From Symbiodinium natans (Eukaryota; Sar; Dinophyceae; Suessiales; Symbiodiniaceae), in the NCBI GenBank assembly GCA_905221605.1, contig CAJNDS010002500.1, positions 150,001-212,000 of the forward strand: 62,000 bases of DNA, written 5' to 3'. A program made the translations under genes and the position numbers. The notes under the pieces are model-generated. The model ran no database searches. It had not been told where the DNA came from and was given only the letters and a program-made list of their open reading frames with translations. How positions within the stretch are numbered: the first letter of the stretch is position 1; every line of letters begins with the position of its first letter. Positions 11,536-21,600 of the stretch are shown piece after piece.

Positions 11536-12530
11536 GGCATGTTTAACTGGAATGCAGACAGAACTTTTTGCAGTGCACTTGGTATGCATTTCGAGGAACA
11601 GACTTTCAGCAAAACAAGCTCCTGAGAAACTCCCCGAAGGTCACCGTGCTGTGCTAGGGACAGCAAGGACATCGCGCGAATCCTCGAATTCATGTCGGGG
11701 CTCCATGTAGACCTCCGGTAGTGAACCGACAATAGTAGAGGCACCGTGCGCCTGGTAGGACCCCCCATAAACAAGCGAGCCGATGACCAATTATATAAGG
11801 GTGCAGACTGCCGACTGCCAGATCTTGCACATACAATGTTACAAGCATGATCAACACATTCCCCTGAAGCGCATCCGCAACAGTTTGACGAACAGCTCCT
11901 CAAAACTGCTTTCTGAAACAGGAGACCCGACGAAGGTTTGGATTTGCAGAGCCGTTAAACGCCTCAGCAGCTGAGGCTCGCAATCACTTCTCATCAACAC
12001 CCTACCTTTTGAACTGCAATTCTTCCCTTTGCTTGAATTCGGCTCAAAGGCCGGCCCTAGGACTTGGGAGACCTTGTTGCGGGTTTTTTCTAGCATGAAG
12101 CGCACTGAAGCCGCGGGATGAAAGCTCTTGAGAAGCCCCGAAACCCCGAAACCCAAAGCACCTGCAGCCTGGTGCGAATCACGAGACGCAGATGCTGCGA
12201 AAACCTTATAGAAGAGAGAGAGCCCCCTCACTTTAAAAGGCGTGGGGGGGGCTCGGGTGCGACACGGTGCGAGTGCCTGGGCCGTGCTTCTCTCAAGAGC
12301 TCCACGAAGGGAGCCCTGAGCCCAGGGGGGGGGGCCCCCTATCAGGAGCCCGAAGCAGGCCGGAAAATGCTATAAACGGAGGGTTGAAGTATTCCTCCCA
12401 CCCTCGACAGTTGTCGTAAAATACCTGAGAGTCTTTCTTGAACAGTCTTCCTTACAAAATGCAGCACAGGATCTGCATCAGAGAGGCTCCTCCCCCCCCC
12501 CCTGTTAAGGTCTCACTTTGTGACTTTCAG

Positions 12531-12704
12531 GCATTCCGACGTGACATTGCATCTGCATCCTGTCCACTAGGGTACAGAGCCGCGTCCTTATCGGCTGAGA
12601 GGCACCTGCTGACTGCGGAGATGGCCTCGGAACTCTCAGAAGCTCACGCCGGCTGCGATGTCCCCATCCTCTCCTCGTCAGAGGCCGCGTCTCCGGCATC
12701 AGCA
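12531..12704 (+). CDS. Candidate plus-strand exon, unrecognised
   Basis: Bordered by acceptor TTTCAG (to 12530) and donor GTACTG (12705). The 174-bp open frame begins AFRRDIASASCPLGYRAASL and continues Ser/Ala/Glu-rich. No domain recognised. Confidence 0.35.
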
Positions 12705-13120
12705 AGTACTGCTTGACAGCAGGACGGGACCATCCAAAGGCACCCTCTGACACAGACTTAGGGAGGCGTTTAGGGAGGCGTTCCAAGCACTTCAAGGCTC
12801 TTTGGTGCCCTCCACAGGAGCTGAAAAATGCTGAAGATTGGATAGCCGAAAACCCCGGAAGACGGATAAGTCCAAGCTGAAATTAACTTCTCTTGCATCT
12901 GGATAGTGCCCTGAGTGAAAATTGAGAAGCAGTGGCGGTCATCTGCGGACCAAGTATGCATTAAGGCTCAATGGGATAGGGTTTAGTCGCTGCTTGCATG
13001 ACCAAACAGGAATGGATGCTATACTGAATCTTCACTAGACAATGTTGAGAAGATGCTGAGAGGCATAGGAGTGTCCCAAGTGTTGATGCCCACACTTGAC
13101 ATGCGTCTTCCTCTTGCAAG

Positions 13121-13290
13121 GCAGGTTGCATCTTCCTTTCGGAGGTCCGCAGAAACGGCCAGAGTTGAAGAACATAGTTGGAACGATCTCTGAAGCACAA
13201 GAAAGATTGTTTGCTTCAGGCAACGTTGAGATGCAATGCCTAGCAGCTATCAAGCCCGTTGCTGAGCAAAGTGCTGCATCACGCCCATAG
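13121..13290 (+). CDS. Candidate last exon of the plus-strand gene
   Basis: Follows CTCTTGCAAG and reads GRLHLPFGGPQKRPELKNIV, then a helix, ending at TAG 13288-13290. The antisense strand also has an open frame, but its residue make-up (many Cys/Ser/Arg) is less protein-like. Confidence 0.33.
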
Positions 13291-13992
13291 TAAAGTGAGT
13301 CACTTGACTCGCAAAGGGCTTGGGCAGACGAGCTCGCACCAAAGACAGCTGGGCAGGGCGCGGGATCCGTGAGCATCCTCCCAAATCTCCCTAGACCCCG
13401 GATTGTCCCTCTCAAGGTTCCAAGAAGGATGATAGTCAGTTGCCTGGTTGGGAGAAAAAAACGGGTGCGATGCCTACTCTTGGAAGCTAAAGCCCACGAA
13501 ATCCCGGGCCACACAAAGGCCGATGCCTGCGGACGCTTCGACACACACGATGTCAGACATACCTCTACCCTGACTGATATGTCGGGTCTCTCAACCCCCT
13601 ATCTTTGCCCATGGAGTTCCGAACGTTGCAATTGTACTTACAGCTCGAGACAGGCTTCTACTTCTGGGTACTGCAGCTGAGCAATCTCAAAAACAGGCGA
13701 GGTATCCTAGAGATCATTGTAGACTCTCTCTATGAGACTAATGAGCGTTAGAAGGAGACCGCCATACGAAGTGGCCGCATAACACCGCCTTTGAACAAGG
13801 GCTTGGCATGAACAATCCCTGCGACGCAGGGCCGGCGCGTTTTCTACAAACAAAGGCACAAGAGTGCCTTGGAGCTTAGATAAAGATGACCATGCCATGC
13901 ACGTTGTGAACTGTGCAAAGAACAGCCTATACACCCCTGAGTCATAGATCCTCTTATCTCTCTCGCCAGCCGTCCCACGAAGCACAGATCAC

Positions 13993-14373
13993 TTGCCGGT
14001 GCGAGAGGTTGCTGTTTGGCAGCTCCTGGCCACAGGCAACCCTGTCTCAGAAATATTCAACCCCAGGCCCATGGAACCCAGCAACACCACCGCAAATGAC
14101 AATTGGGAATCACCTCCAAGCACCTCAATACAAAGCACCTCGGGCACCTCAAGCCTCGAAGGTCTCTGTTCCTTTTGTTACGTGAACCTGGGGTGCAGCT
14201 GCAGACGGTTTCTGGCAGTTTCCGAGGTCCCTGCGCTCGGAAGATGCACCGGCAGAAAAATCGCCCATCTCCTCGAAAGGAGAGGGTTCGATGACTTTGG
14301 GTCCATTTTGGGACATGTGGCGAATTCCCTACATCCGTCGAGGCCTCGGGCTGTAGGGGTCTGGATAGCATAA
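13993..14373 (+). CDS. Unassigned plus-strand ORF, 126 codons
   Basis: Open frame with a mixed composition: an N-terminal VREVAVWQLLATG segment, a Ser/Thr-rich linker, and a C-terminal HLLERRGFDDFGSILGHVAN. Not recognised. Antisense frames of similar length exist, so the call is weak. Confidence 0.25.
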   Translation: MPVREVAVWQLLATGNPVSEIFNPRPMEPSNTTANDNWESPPSTSIQSTSGTSSLEGLCSFCYVNLGCSCRRFLAVSEVPALGRCTGRKIAHLLERRGFDDFGSILGHVANSLHPSRPRAVGVWIA

Positions 14374-14431
14374 AGCAGTGCCCCACCTCTCATCTCTAAT
14401 ACAAAGGGCGAGGCGGGTCGCGTAGCGTCAA

Positions 14432-14506
14432 AATTAGGGTCCCTTTTTGGGGTCCTCATTATAAGGCTGCCGTCTTATACAAGGGACCCAAAAACGGACC
14501 CTAATG
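14432..14506. mobile_element. Short foldback element (ATTAGGGTCC termini)
   Basis: The left end ATTAGGGTCCCTTTTTGGGG is mirrored by CCCAAAAACGGACCCTAAT at the right, about 75 bp in all. No ORF. It shares GGGGTCC/GGGACC blocks with the other foldback elements of the window. Confidence 0.45.
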
Positions 14507-14684
14507 TAGAGAACTACCCATACCAAGATGCGTCTTAGCAAATCTCCGTGACGATTTGTAACCGTAAGAGGAGGGGAAGCATGCGAAGAAAGCGGTATCT
14601 GCGCTTCAGGATGTGGGTCCTCCTTCGGCCTCAATGCATCCACAGGGAAGTGAGATCCGACGAAGACCGAAACCTCAAACCCTA

Positions 14685-14955
14685 AACCCTGAACCCTAAA
14701 CCCTATGAACCCTATTGAACCCTAAACCCTAAACCCTAACTTCTTTCCAGGGCTCCGGCGGATCGACTCTAGGTGACCACCATTTTGGAGTTGGATCGGC
14801 CCAGCCGCACAGTTATGTCGACCTCAACTTGGGCAAGGTTTTAAGCCTAAACTTTAGGGTTTTGGGTTTAGGGTTCAGGGTTTGGGGTTCAGGGTTTAGG
14901 GTTTGGGGTTTGGGGTTTGGTGTTTAGGGTTTCCGGTTTAGTTGGGGTTTAGGGA
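14685..14955. repeat. Telomere-like blocks in opposing orientation
   Basis: CCCTAAA units at 14685-14742 and TTTAGGG/TTTGGGG units at 14868-14955 flank about 125 bp of unique sequence. Confidence 0.85.
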
Positions 14956-15096
14956 AGGTTTGCACAAAGAGAACAGCATTCAGAATGGGAGGTGCATGAC
15001 AAAACAAAAGGCCTTGCACGCTTTCTAGCAGATGTAGGCACATTGATGTGCACAGTCTTGCCCCGCCAGTAGCGACGTTCTGTTTCATTTCTCACA

Positions 15097-15403
15097 AACC
15101 CTAAACCCTAAACCCTAAACCCTAAACCCTAAACCCTAAACCCTAAACCCTAAACCCTAAACCCTAAACCCTACGTGTACAAGATGCTCCAAACAGGGCT
15201 CCAGCGATGTCAGGGTCATCACTCGTGAGGTCTGCAGATGGTCGCTGCACCGACCTGGGAAAGAGGATGCCCACATGGGTTTAGGGTTTAGGGTTTAGGG
15301 TTTAGGGTTTAGGGTTTAGGGTTTAGGGTTTAGGGTTTAGGGTTTAGGGTTTAGGGTTTAGGGTTTAGGGTTTAGGGTTTAGGGTTTAGGGTTTAGGGTT
15401 TAG
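15097..15403. repeat. Two long telomere-like blocks facing each other
   Basis: About 11 perfect CCCTAAA units (15097-15172), 104 bp of unique sequence, then about 18 perfect TTTAGGG units (15277-15403). The perfection points to recent origin or upkeep. Confidence 0.95.
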
Positions 15404-15464
15404 GATGCCCACAAGACTGCTGGGCCTCAATTTCTGCAGAGGAGTGGCGTAACCCAGAAGAAAT

Positions 15465-15782
15465 GTGGCCCCCCCTTCAACAAGAGGTGCATTTGCTGCA
15501 GTACTTGGATTAGAATTTAAAAAGAATAAAGATGGAAGTGACATGCCAGTTCGTCTTCTTTTACATGCAGCACAGCGTGAAAAGAAGGCATATCAAGTAT
15601 CAAGTGTATATGGTACAAGTGCTGGTAAGATTCCTAAACCAACACCTGCACAAGCAACTGTAATTTTAGTAGAATTTGTGAAAAAATTAATTGATTTAGC
15701 AGAAGCGTACCCCAGGAAAAACCCGTGGGGGCCGAATCTTCAAGCACTCTTGTGTGAAGTATCCCTAGACCCTAAACCCTAA
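15465..15782 (+). CDS. AT-rich coding-like island, unrecognised
   Basis: From about 15480 to 15703 the plus strand is much more AT-rich than its surroundings and reads without stop with A/T-ending codons (GCA, TTA, GAA, AAA, AGT): AFAAVLGLEFKKNKDGSD, then a segment ending in VEFVKKLIDLAEA. Codon use is unlike every other gene in the window, so a fragment from an organelle, symbiont, parasite or virus with an AT-rich genome is likely. The ends run into GC-rich and telomere-like sequence, so it is truncated on both sides. No family recognised. Confidence 0.4.
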   Translation: MAPPSTRGAFAAVLGLEFKKNKDGSDMPVRLLLHAAQREKKAYQVSSVYGTSAGKIPKPTPAQATVILVEFVKKLIDLAEAYPRKNPWGPNLQALLCEVSLDPKP

Positions 15783-16017
15783 ACCCTAAAACCCTAAACC
15801 CTAAACCCTAAACCCTAAACCCTTATGTGCGAAGTCTTCTGAGAGGAGTCTTCCTTCTCTCAGGCTCTGGCATGACGACCAGCTCTCCAGGCTGCCTCCT
15901 ACAGAGGCAATTTGGAAAGGGGTTTAGGGTTTAGGGTTTCGGGTTTAGGGTTTAGGGTTTAGGGTTTAGGGTTTAGGGTTTAGGGCTTAGGGTTTAGGGT
16001 TTAGGGTTTAGGGTTCA
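15768..16017. repeat. Telomere-like blocks in opposing orientation
   Basis: CCCTAAA at 15768-15823 and TTTAGGG at 15919-16017 with few variants. Confidence 0.9.
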
Positions 16018-16295
16018 GCATCTCAAGTCCAAGCATTCACTAGTCAAGAAATTACTCCAGAAAAACACCCACCCGCCCAAAGAATCCCACAACATTAAGA
16101 AAACATTTCACTTATGGAACGACCTTGCCCAGTAAAAAAATGAACTTGCCCAGTCAAAGAAATGACCTTGCCCAATAAAAAATGACCTTGCCCAATAAAA
16201 AACTGACCTTGCCCAGTAAAAAAATTACCTTGCCCAGCAAAAAAAATGACCTTGCCCAGTAACTCCTTAACATTTAAATTATATATGAAAGAGAG
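16012..16295. repeat. Direct repeat copy 1 with internal CCTTGCCCAG array
   Basis: About 285 bp, nearly identical to 16441-16725. It starts GGTTCAGCATCTCAAGTCC, holds seven tandem units of about 21 bp (GACCTTGCCCAGTAAAAAAAT), and ends in an AT-rich stretch before a TTTAGGG block. Confidence 0.9.
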
Positions 16296-16440
16296 GTTTA
16301 GGGTTTAGGGTTTAGGGTTCAGGGTTTGGGGTTTAGGGTTTAGGGTTTAGGGTTTAGGGTTTAGGGTTTAGGGTTTAGGGTTTAGGGTTTAGGCTTTAGG
16401 GTTTAAGGTTTAGGGCTTAGGGCTTAGGGCTTAGGGCTTA
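16295..16440. repeat. Telomere-like block between the direct repeats
   Basis: TTTAGGG units with TTCAGGG, TTTGGGG and GCTTAGG variants. Confidence 0.9.
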
Positions 16441-16725
16441 GGGTTCAGCATCTCAAGTCCAAGCATTCACTAGTCAAGAAATTACTCCAGAAAAACACCC
16501 ACCCGCCAAAAGAATCCCACAACATTAAGAAAATATTTCAGTTATGGAACGACCTTGCCCCGTAAAAAAATGAACTTGCCCAGTAAAAGAAATGACGTTG
16601 CCCAATAAAAAATGACCTTGCCCAATAAAAAACTGACCTTGCCCAGTAAAAAAATGACCTTGCCCAGCAAAAAAATGACCTTGCCCAGTAACTCCTTAAC
16701 ATTTAAACTATATATGAAAGAGAGG
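16441..16725. repeat. Direct repeat copy 2
   Basis: Second copy of 16012-16295 with a handful of substitutions. Each copy is followed by a TTTAGGG block, so the duplicated unit is unique segment plus telomere-like block, about 430 bp. Confidence 0.9.
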
Positions 16726-17073
16726 TTTAGGGTTTAGGGTTTAGGGTTGAGGGTTTAGGGTTTAGGGTTTAGGGTTTAGGGTTTAGGGTTTAGGGTTTAG
16801 GGTTTAGGGTTTAAGGTTTAGGGTTTAGGGTTTAGGGTTTAGGGTTTAGGGTTTAGGGTTTAGGGTTTAGGGTTTGGGGTTTGGGGTTTAGGGTTTAGGG
16901 TTTAGGGGGGGGAGGCGGGAGGGGGGAGGGCACAAAAAGGGCTCTCCGAGGCGAAAACTCCAAAGCTGTCCCAACACACCCAGCTCTTCAAAACACACAG
17001 ACCCCGCTCAACCCCAAATTTGCCCTAAACCCTACACCCTAAACCCTAGACCCTAAACCCTAAACCCTAAACC
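16724..17073. repeat. Long TTTAGGG block and short CCCTAAA block
   Basis: 16724-16907 is almost pure TTTAGGG, followed by a G-rich run (16905-16928). 17024-17073 is CCCTAAA with variants. Confidence 0.9.
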
Positions 17074-17197
17074 CTGACCCCTCTCAGCTTTCTAACTCGC
17101 ACTTCTCAACTCACTCAACGCTCAGTCACAACCCCCGCTCTTTTGTGCGATCACAATCTCTGCAGACGAGGATGAAAGCCAAGGCTGCCAAGGCTGC

Positions 17198-17751
17198 CAA
17201 GGGGCTGGTCCAAATAGCGGAAGACGTCCGTGGAGCTGGAGATCTGGCTCCCGCCCATCTTCACGATGACCTCTGCAAGAAATGGGCAGAACTTGAGCAG
17301 AGGAAGAAGTCGGCTCTCAGACGGCTCTGAGACCCCTTTTACATCAAAGCCCGAGTTTAAAGAGTGGACACAAATGTGCCGCTCCCTTTTTGTCTCCTCA
17401 GAGCCGGACATCGCCCAGCTGACCACTCCGCAGCGCCCTGGCGCAAACAGGAGAGTGCGGGAGAGTGTGGGAGAGTGCGGGAGCGCATGTACATGCGCAC
17501 GTGCACGTCCCGGAACTAGACTGACTGGTGGGCTGCCGACCGACCCTGCTCCAACCCGTACTTCGACCCACCAAAGCAAGAAAAGGCCAGGGCAGCGGAT
17601 GCAACAGCAGAAGGAGTGGGATCCCCTTCTTGGGTTTCTATATGAACGAAAAACCGGCTCAACGAATCGCACCTCATGCCAGCGCGCTGTGCCGGCCCAC
17701 CAGGCACAACCTGCGCGACATCAAACTCGCCCCGTCGTTCGGCGAGCAGCG
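17198..17751 (-). CDS. Deg protease exons: PDZ domain
   Basis: Exon 17673-17751 encodes [20 protein letters not shown] and QRAGM, a PDZ core, with a GT donor. Exon about 17198-17272 begins after TTGCAG and encodes [20 protein letters not shown] and LDQPL, the second half of the PDZ fold. The phases do not join directly, so one short exon between them is missing from my model. The gene's last exon was not found. Confidence 0.75.
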
Positions 17752-18620
17752 CTTTTGTTGAGGTGCCAAGGAGCCCTTTTGGCCGTCGCGCCCTGGGCGC
17801 ACACGTCTTAGTAGCCCTCAAGTGCCCGCGGGAGGCATTCGGGGTTTTCGGGGGGGCTTTCTGGATTCTAGGGGGGCTTACTCAACGGAGAACAGGCTCA
17901 GAGGACTTTTAAGGCAAGACGTGCCTTCATGACCATGGCACCCGGAACTCCCAGCGATTCGGAAACCTGCACAGGGCGTTCCAGACTAAGACAGTGCCTA
18001 AAGGTACGGCGGTCATTCGACTCTCGCCGGCGCGAGAAGCTTCGGTTTTCAAAGTCACGCCCAAATTACCAGCAAACTTGGCATCAAACTGTCGACGGGG
18101 GGGAACTGCACTGTTGCAACTGAGGGAATAACCGCAAGGTATTGGAGGCTGCAGACAAGAAAGCTGTTGGGCGCTCTGCTCGCTCAGCCTTTCTTTGGAA
18201 GTTACTCTGCGCAGCCCCTTCCTCTTCTATTCAACTTTCTACGTTGTCATAACTCATTATCCTAATCTTCTACAGTTGTCTTCACACTGTGGCTGCCGTG
18301 CCTGAACTGGGTCTTCTTATTCTTCTTCTCCTTCTTCTTCTTCTTCTGCTTCTTCTGCTTCTTCTGCTTGTTCTTCTTCTTCTGCTTCTTCTGCTTCTTC
18401 TTCTTCTTCTTACTATTCTTCTCTTCTTATTGTTCTTCTTTAGGGCTTGGGTGGTGTGAAACACCCCGCGGGCTAGGCGCGTCCGCAGTGTCACAGGTTG
18501 CGTGAAACTTCCTCACCAGAGAGCTGCTTCAAACCAATCACACTTCCACCCTATACCCTAACAAGATTAACTGGTTTGGGTTTCTCACTCTTTGTATTTT
18601 GACACAGCGCGGAGTTCCCC

Positions 18621-18651
<31 letters not shown>

Positions 18652-21600
18652 AAAAAAAATAGCAATCCTGGCCCCTAAGGCCGGCTCTCTCTCTCTCTCT
18701 CTCTCGCGCTCTCTCTCTATCTCTCGCTTGTAAAAAGCCCTGCTGTGGACTGCTCCACCTGAAAACCAAAGAGCTCTAAGCCCGGGGCCCTAGAAACCCC
18801 AAACCCCTAACAACAACTGCGCCAGAACCTCGTCCGGGGCAAGCTCAACGCCGATGCTGGGCCGGGTCACGTAACCTGCAGATTCTGTGGATTGTGGAGA
18901 CAAGGGATGACCCTTTGCCCTGACGGCGCAAGCTCCACGTGAACGGGCTTATTTTATGAATGAGGGTTTTTGATACGTGGCCTGTTCAGGGCACTCAAAA
19001 GAGGTGTCCCGCCTTCCTCAATCATCGATGCCACATTCTTTTGCACCGTGTCGATCGGCAGCGCGAAGCCAACACCAGAAAATGTGCCTGGGCATGAGCG
19101 CGGAAGAAGGGGGCGGGGGGGCAGTCCTCAAACATATACGGGCCCTCTATGCTGTACCTCCTAAACAGAAGGCTCTGTTAATAGGAACCCCGCAGGAGAC
19201 TATAATTCAATCGGAACCCCAAAGGGGAGCCATAATACAGAGAGAATCGATGGTGCGCTCCCAAAACTGAAAACTGTTTGCGAGTTCGCCTTCCTGGCTT
19301 GTATCAGGATGGGCAGAGTGGGGCACATACGTCCGGCACTCAGATCCCGCACCTGCGCCCGTCCAAAATCTGCTAAGTCTTTCCGTTGACATCTATCACC
19401 CCTTTAACCCTAAACCCTAAACCCTCAACCCCAAACCCCAAACCCCAAACCCTAAACCCTAAACCCTAAACCCTAAACCCTAAACCCTAAACCCTAAACC
19501 CTAAACCCTAAACCCTAAACCATCCTAAAGCCCAAGACGATACCTGAGGAAGCCGACCGCTGGTGGAGAGGATGGCGGTGTTGACGCCAACGACAGATCC
19601 TGGAGTGAATATGGTGGAGAGTTCTCCCATGGTCCCATTTTAGGGTCTAGGGTCTAGGGTCTAGGGTCTAGGGTCTAGGGTCTAGGGTCTAGGGTCTAGG
19701 GTTTAAGGTTTAGGGTTTAGGGTTTAGGGCTTAGGGCTTAGGGCTTAGGGCTTGGGGTTTAGGGTTTAGGGTTTGATCCTGGAGTGAATATGGTGTGAGT
19801 TCTCTAAACTATGTTCCTTCTTGGGTACCCGAAATATGCGGGGCCGCCTTATACTCGCAAACCCCAAAGGGACCTAATTTAGAGAATCCCCCATATGATA
19901 TTTGGCATCTCCCAAAAATAGGGTACCCCCAAATCTACCCCAACATACGATTCTGCCCATATCATAAGAACCTCCCTAGAAGGGTGCAACCCCATTTTCG
20001 GAAACCCCACCATGCGTGACAATGTACCTGTAGTTCGTATCTGTTCATATTCTGATATTCATTCTCTAGGCTTAGAAGCTACATCAGATCGTGCAAGTGA
20101 ATTAGGGTTTTCGTCTGCCAAGAACTATTTTGATTGTTCACGGATTTCTGTACTTCACACGGTAATAAATGTCGGACTAATAAGAGAACGAAATGAACGT
20201 AACATCGCTGGAATTATCAAGAATCCGCTCTTTTGGCCCTTTCTTCACTTCGTTCCTGCTATTTTCTTACTGTTTCCCGCGCACTCACTTCGCACGTCAA
20301 TTATGACAAGTCTTTAGGTTATTTCATGATGTTACCACCTTAGTCTTATCACTGTTCCTTTCATGCGTCTTCTCTCTTCACTCTGTCCTCGCTGCATACT
20401 AAGATTTCCGAAAAAGCTGCGATAGCGGGCACGCAAGAAAAATGACAATGTGCCCGTAGAATACCATATGAACGGAGTGAATGAATGTAGTACTCTTTGC
20501 GCCCTCAGTTTACTCGTTTTGTAGGGCGCCTTATCATTTACAAATTGTCCTTTCTCTCTCTTCCTGCCAAGCAAAATCCCTAAGAACCCTAAACCCTAAA
20601 CCCATATATGTATGAATGAATGAAGAGAGCAACTTTCATATAAACATAAGGAAGCACGAAGTGATTCGTGCTGTGAGCGCATGAGCGCACAAGTGATCTC
20701 AATATCGTACGGAAAAATTGAATAATAATGCCGTGCGAAGATACTCAGAATGTGAAAAGCGGCTCTGATAAACACAGTACTTTGACGCAGACACAATATA
20801 ATTCACATAAACGGGCCTCATGAAAAGAACTACATTTACGGGCGAAAAACGGGATTCTTTCACTCGCCCGTATTTTAACCCCGGTGAACTAACTTCCCCC
20901 CCTCCCCGGCAAACCATTGTCGTGGGCTTCTGTGTACGCCCGTCAAAAGTATCAGCCAATTCTGCATGGGCAGATTGTTAAAACTAAGGGCCCGTGTCGC
21001 TCATTCATTCACTCCGGGGACTCGGTGCCCCTGAACAGTACTAACATAACTAACATACTAGCCCGTGTGCAAAAGCCCACATCTACTACATTTTTTAACG
21101 GGGCGTTCCTTACAAAAATTGATGCGTTGAATGGTCTTTTCAAGTGAATGCTCCAGGGTCTTCTCCTATGCCGGGTTTGTTGCCCTCGGTGGGACTGGCG
21201 TTCCTCTTCTGGGGGTTGGCGCCGTGCAACTTGGCCTGAGGTCTTTTTTGGGAGCTGGGGACCGATTTCGGTATCCCCACAAGCCTCGAATAAGTCTAAA
21301 CGACTACATATCAGGCTGGAGGATCTGCTAGCCTCCTCAGCTGATCTTGTACGACACTGCTATCGCCACCAAATTCAGGACCGCCCCAAGTTACCACAGA
21401 TCCGTCAGCCCGGATCGCAGCAAACGCCATGTTAGAAGCTTGCACCTGCTGCACGTTCTTCAGCTGCTCTTGTACAGCACTGCCGACGCCTCCACGGTTG
21501 GCGACAGCCCAGGCCACCACAGATCCATCAGCCCTGATAGCGGCAAAAGCGCGTTTAGAAGCTTGAATCTGAACCACGTTCTTGAGCTGATCTTGTACGG

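Noticed and set aside
16120-16260. CRISPR-like array (regular 21-bp repeats)
   Set aside because: Units are directly adjacent without unique spacers, in a eukaryotic setting; a simple tandem repeat.
15097-17073. A true chromosome end
   Set aside because: Blocks face both ways, are short and lie within continuous gene-bearing sequence; they are interstitial.
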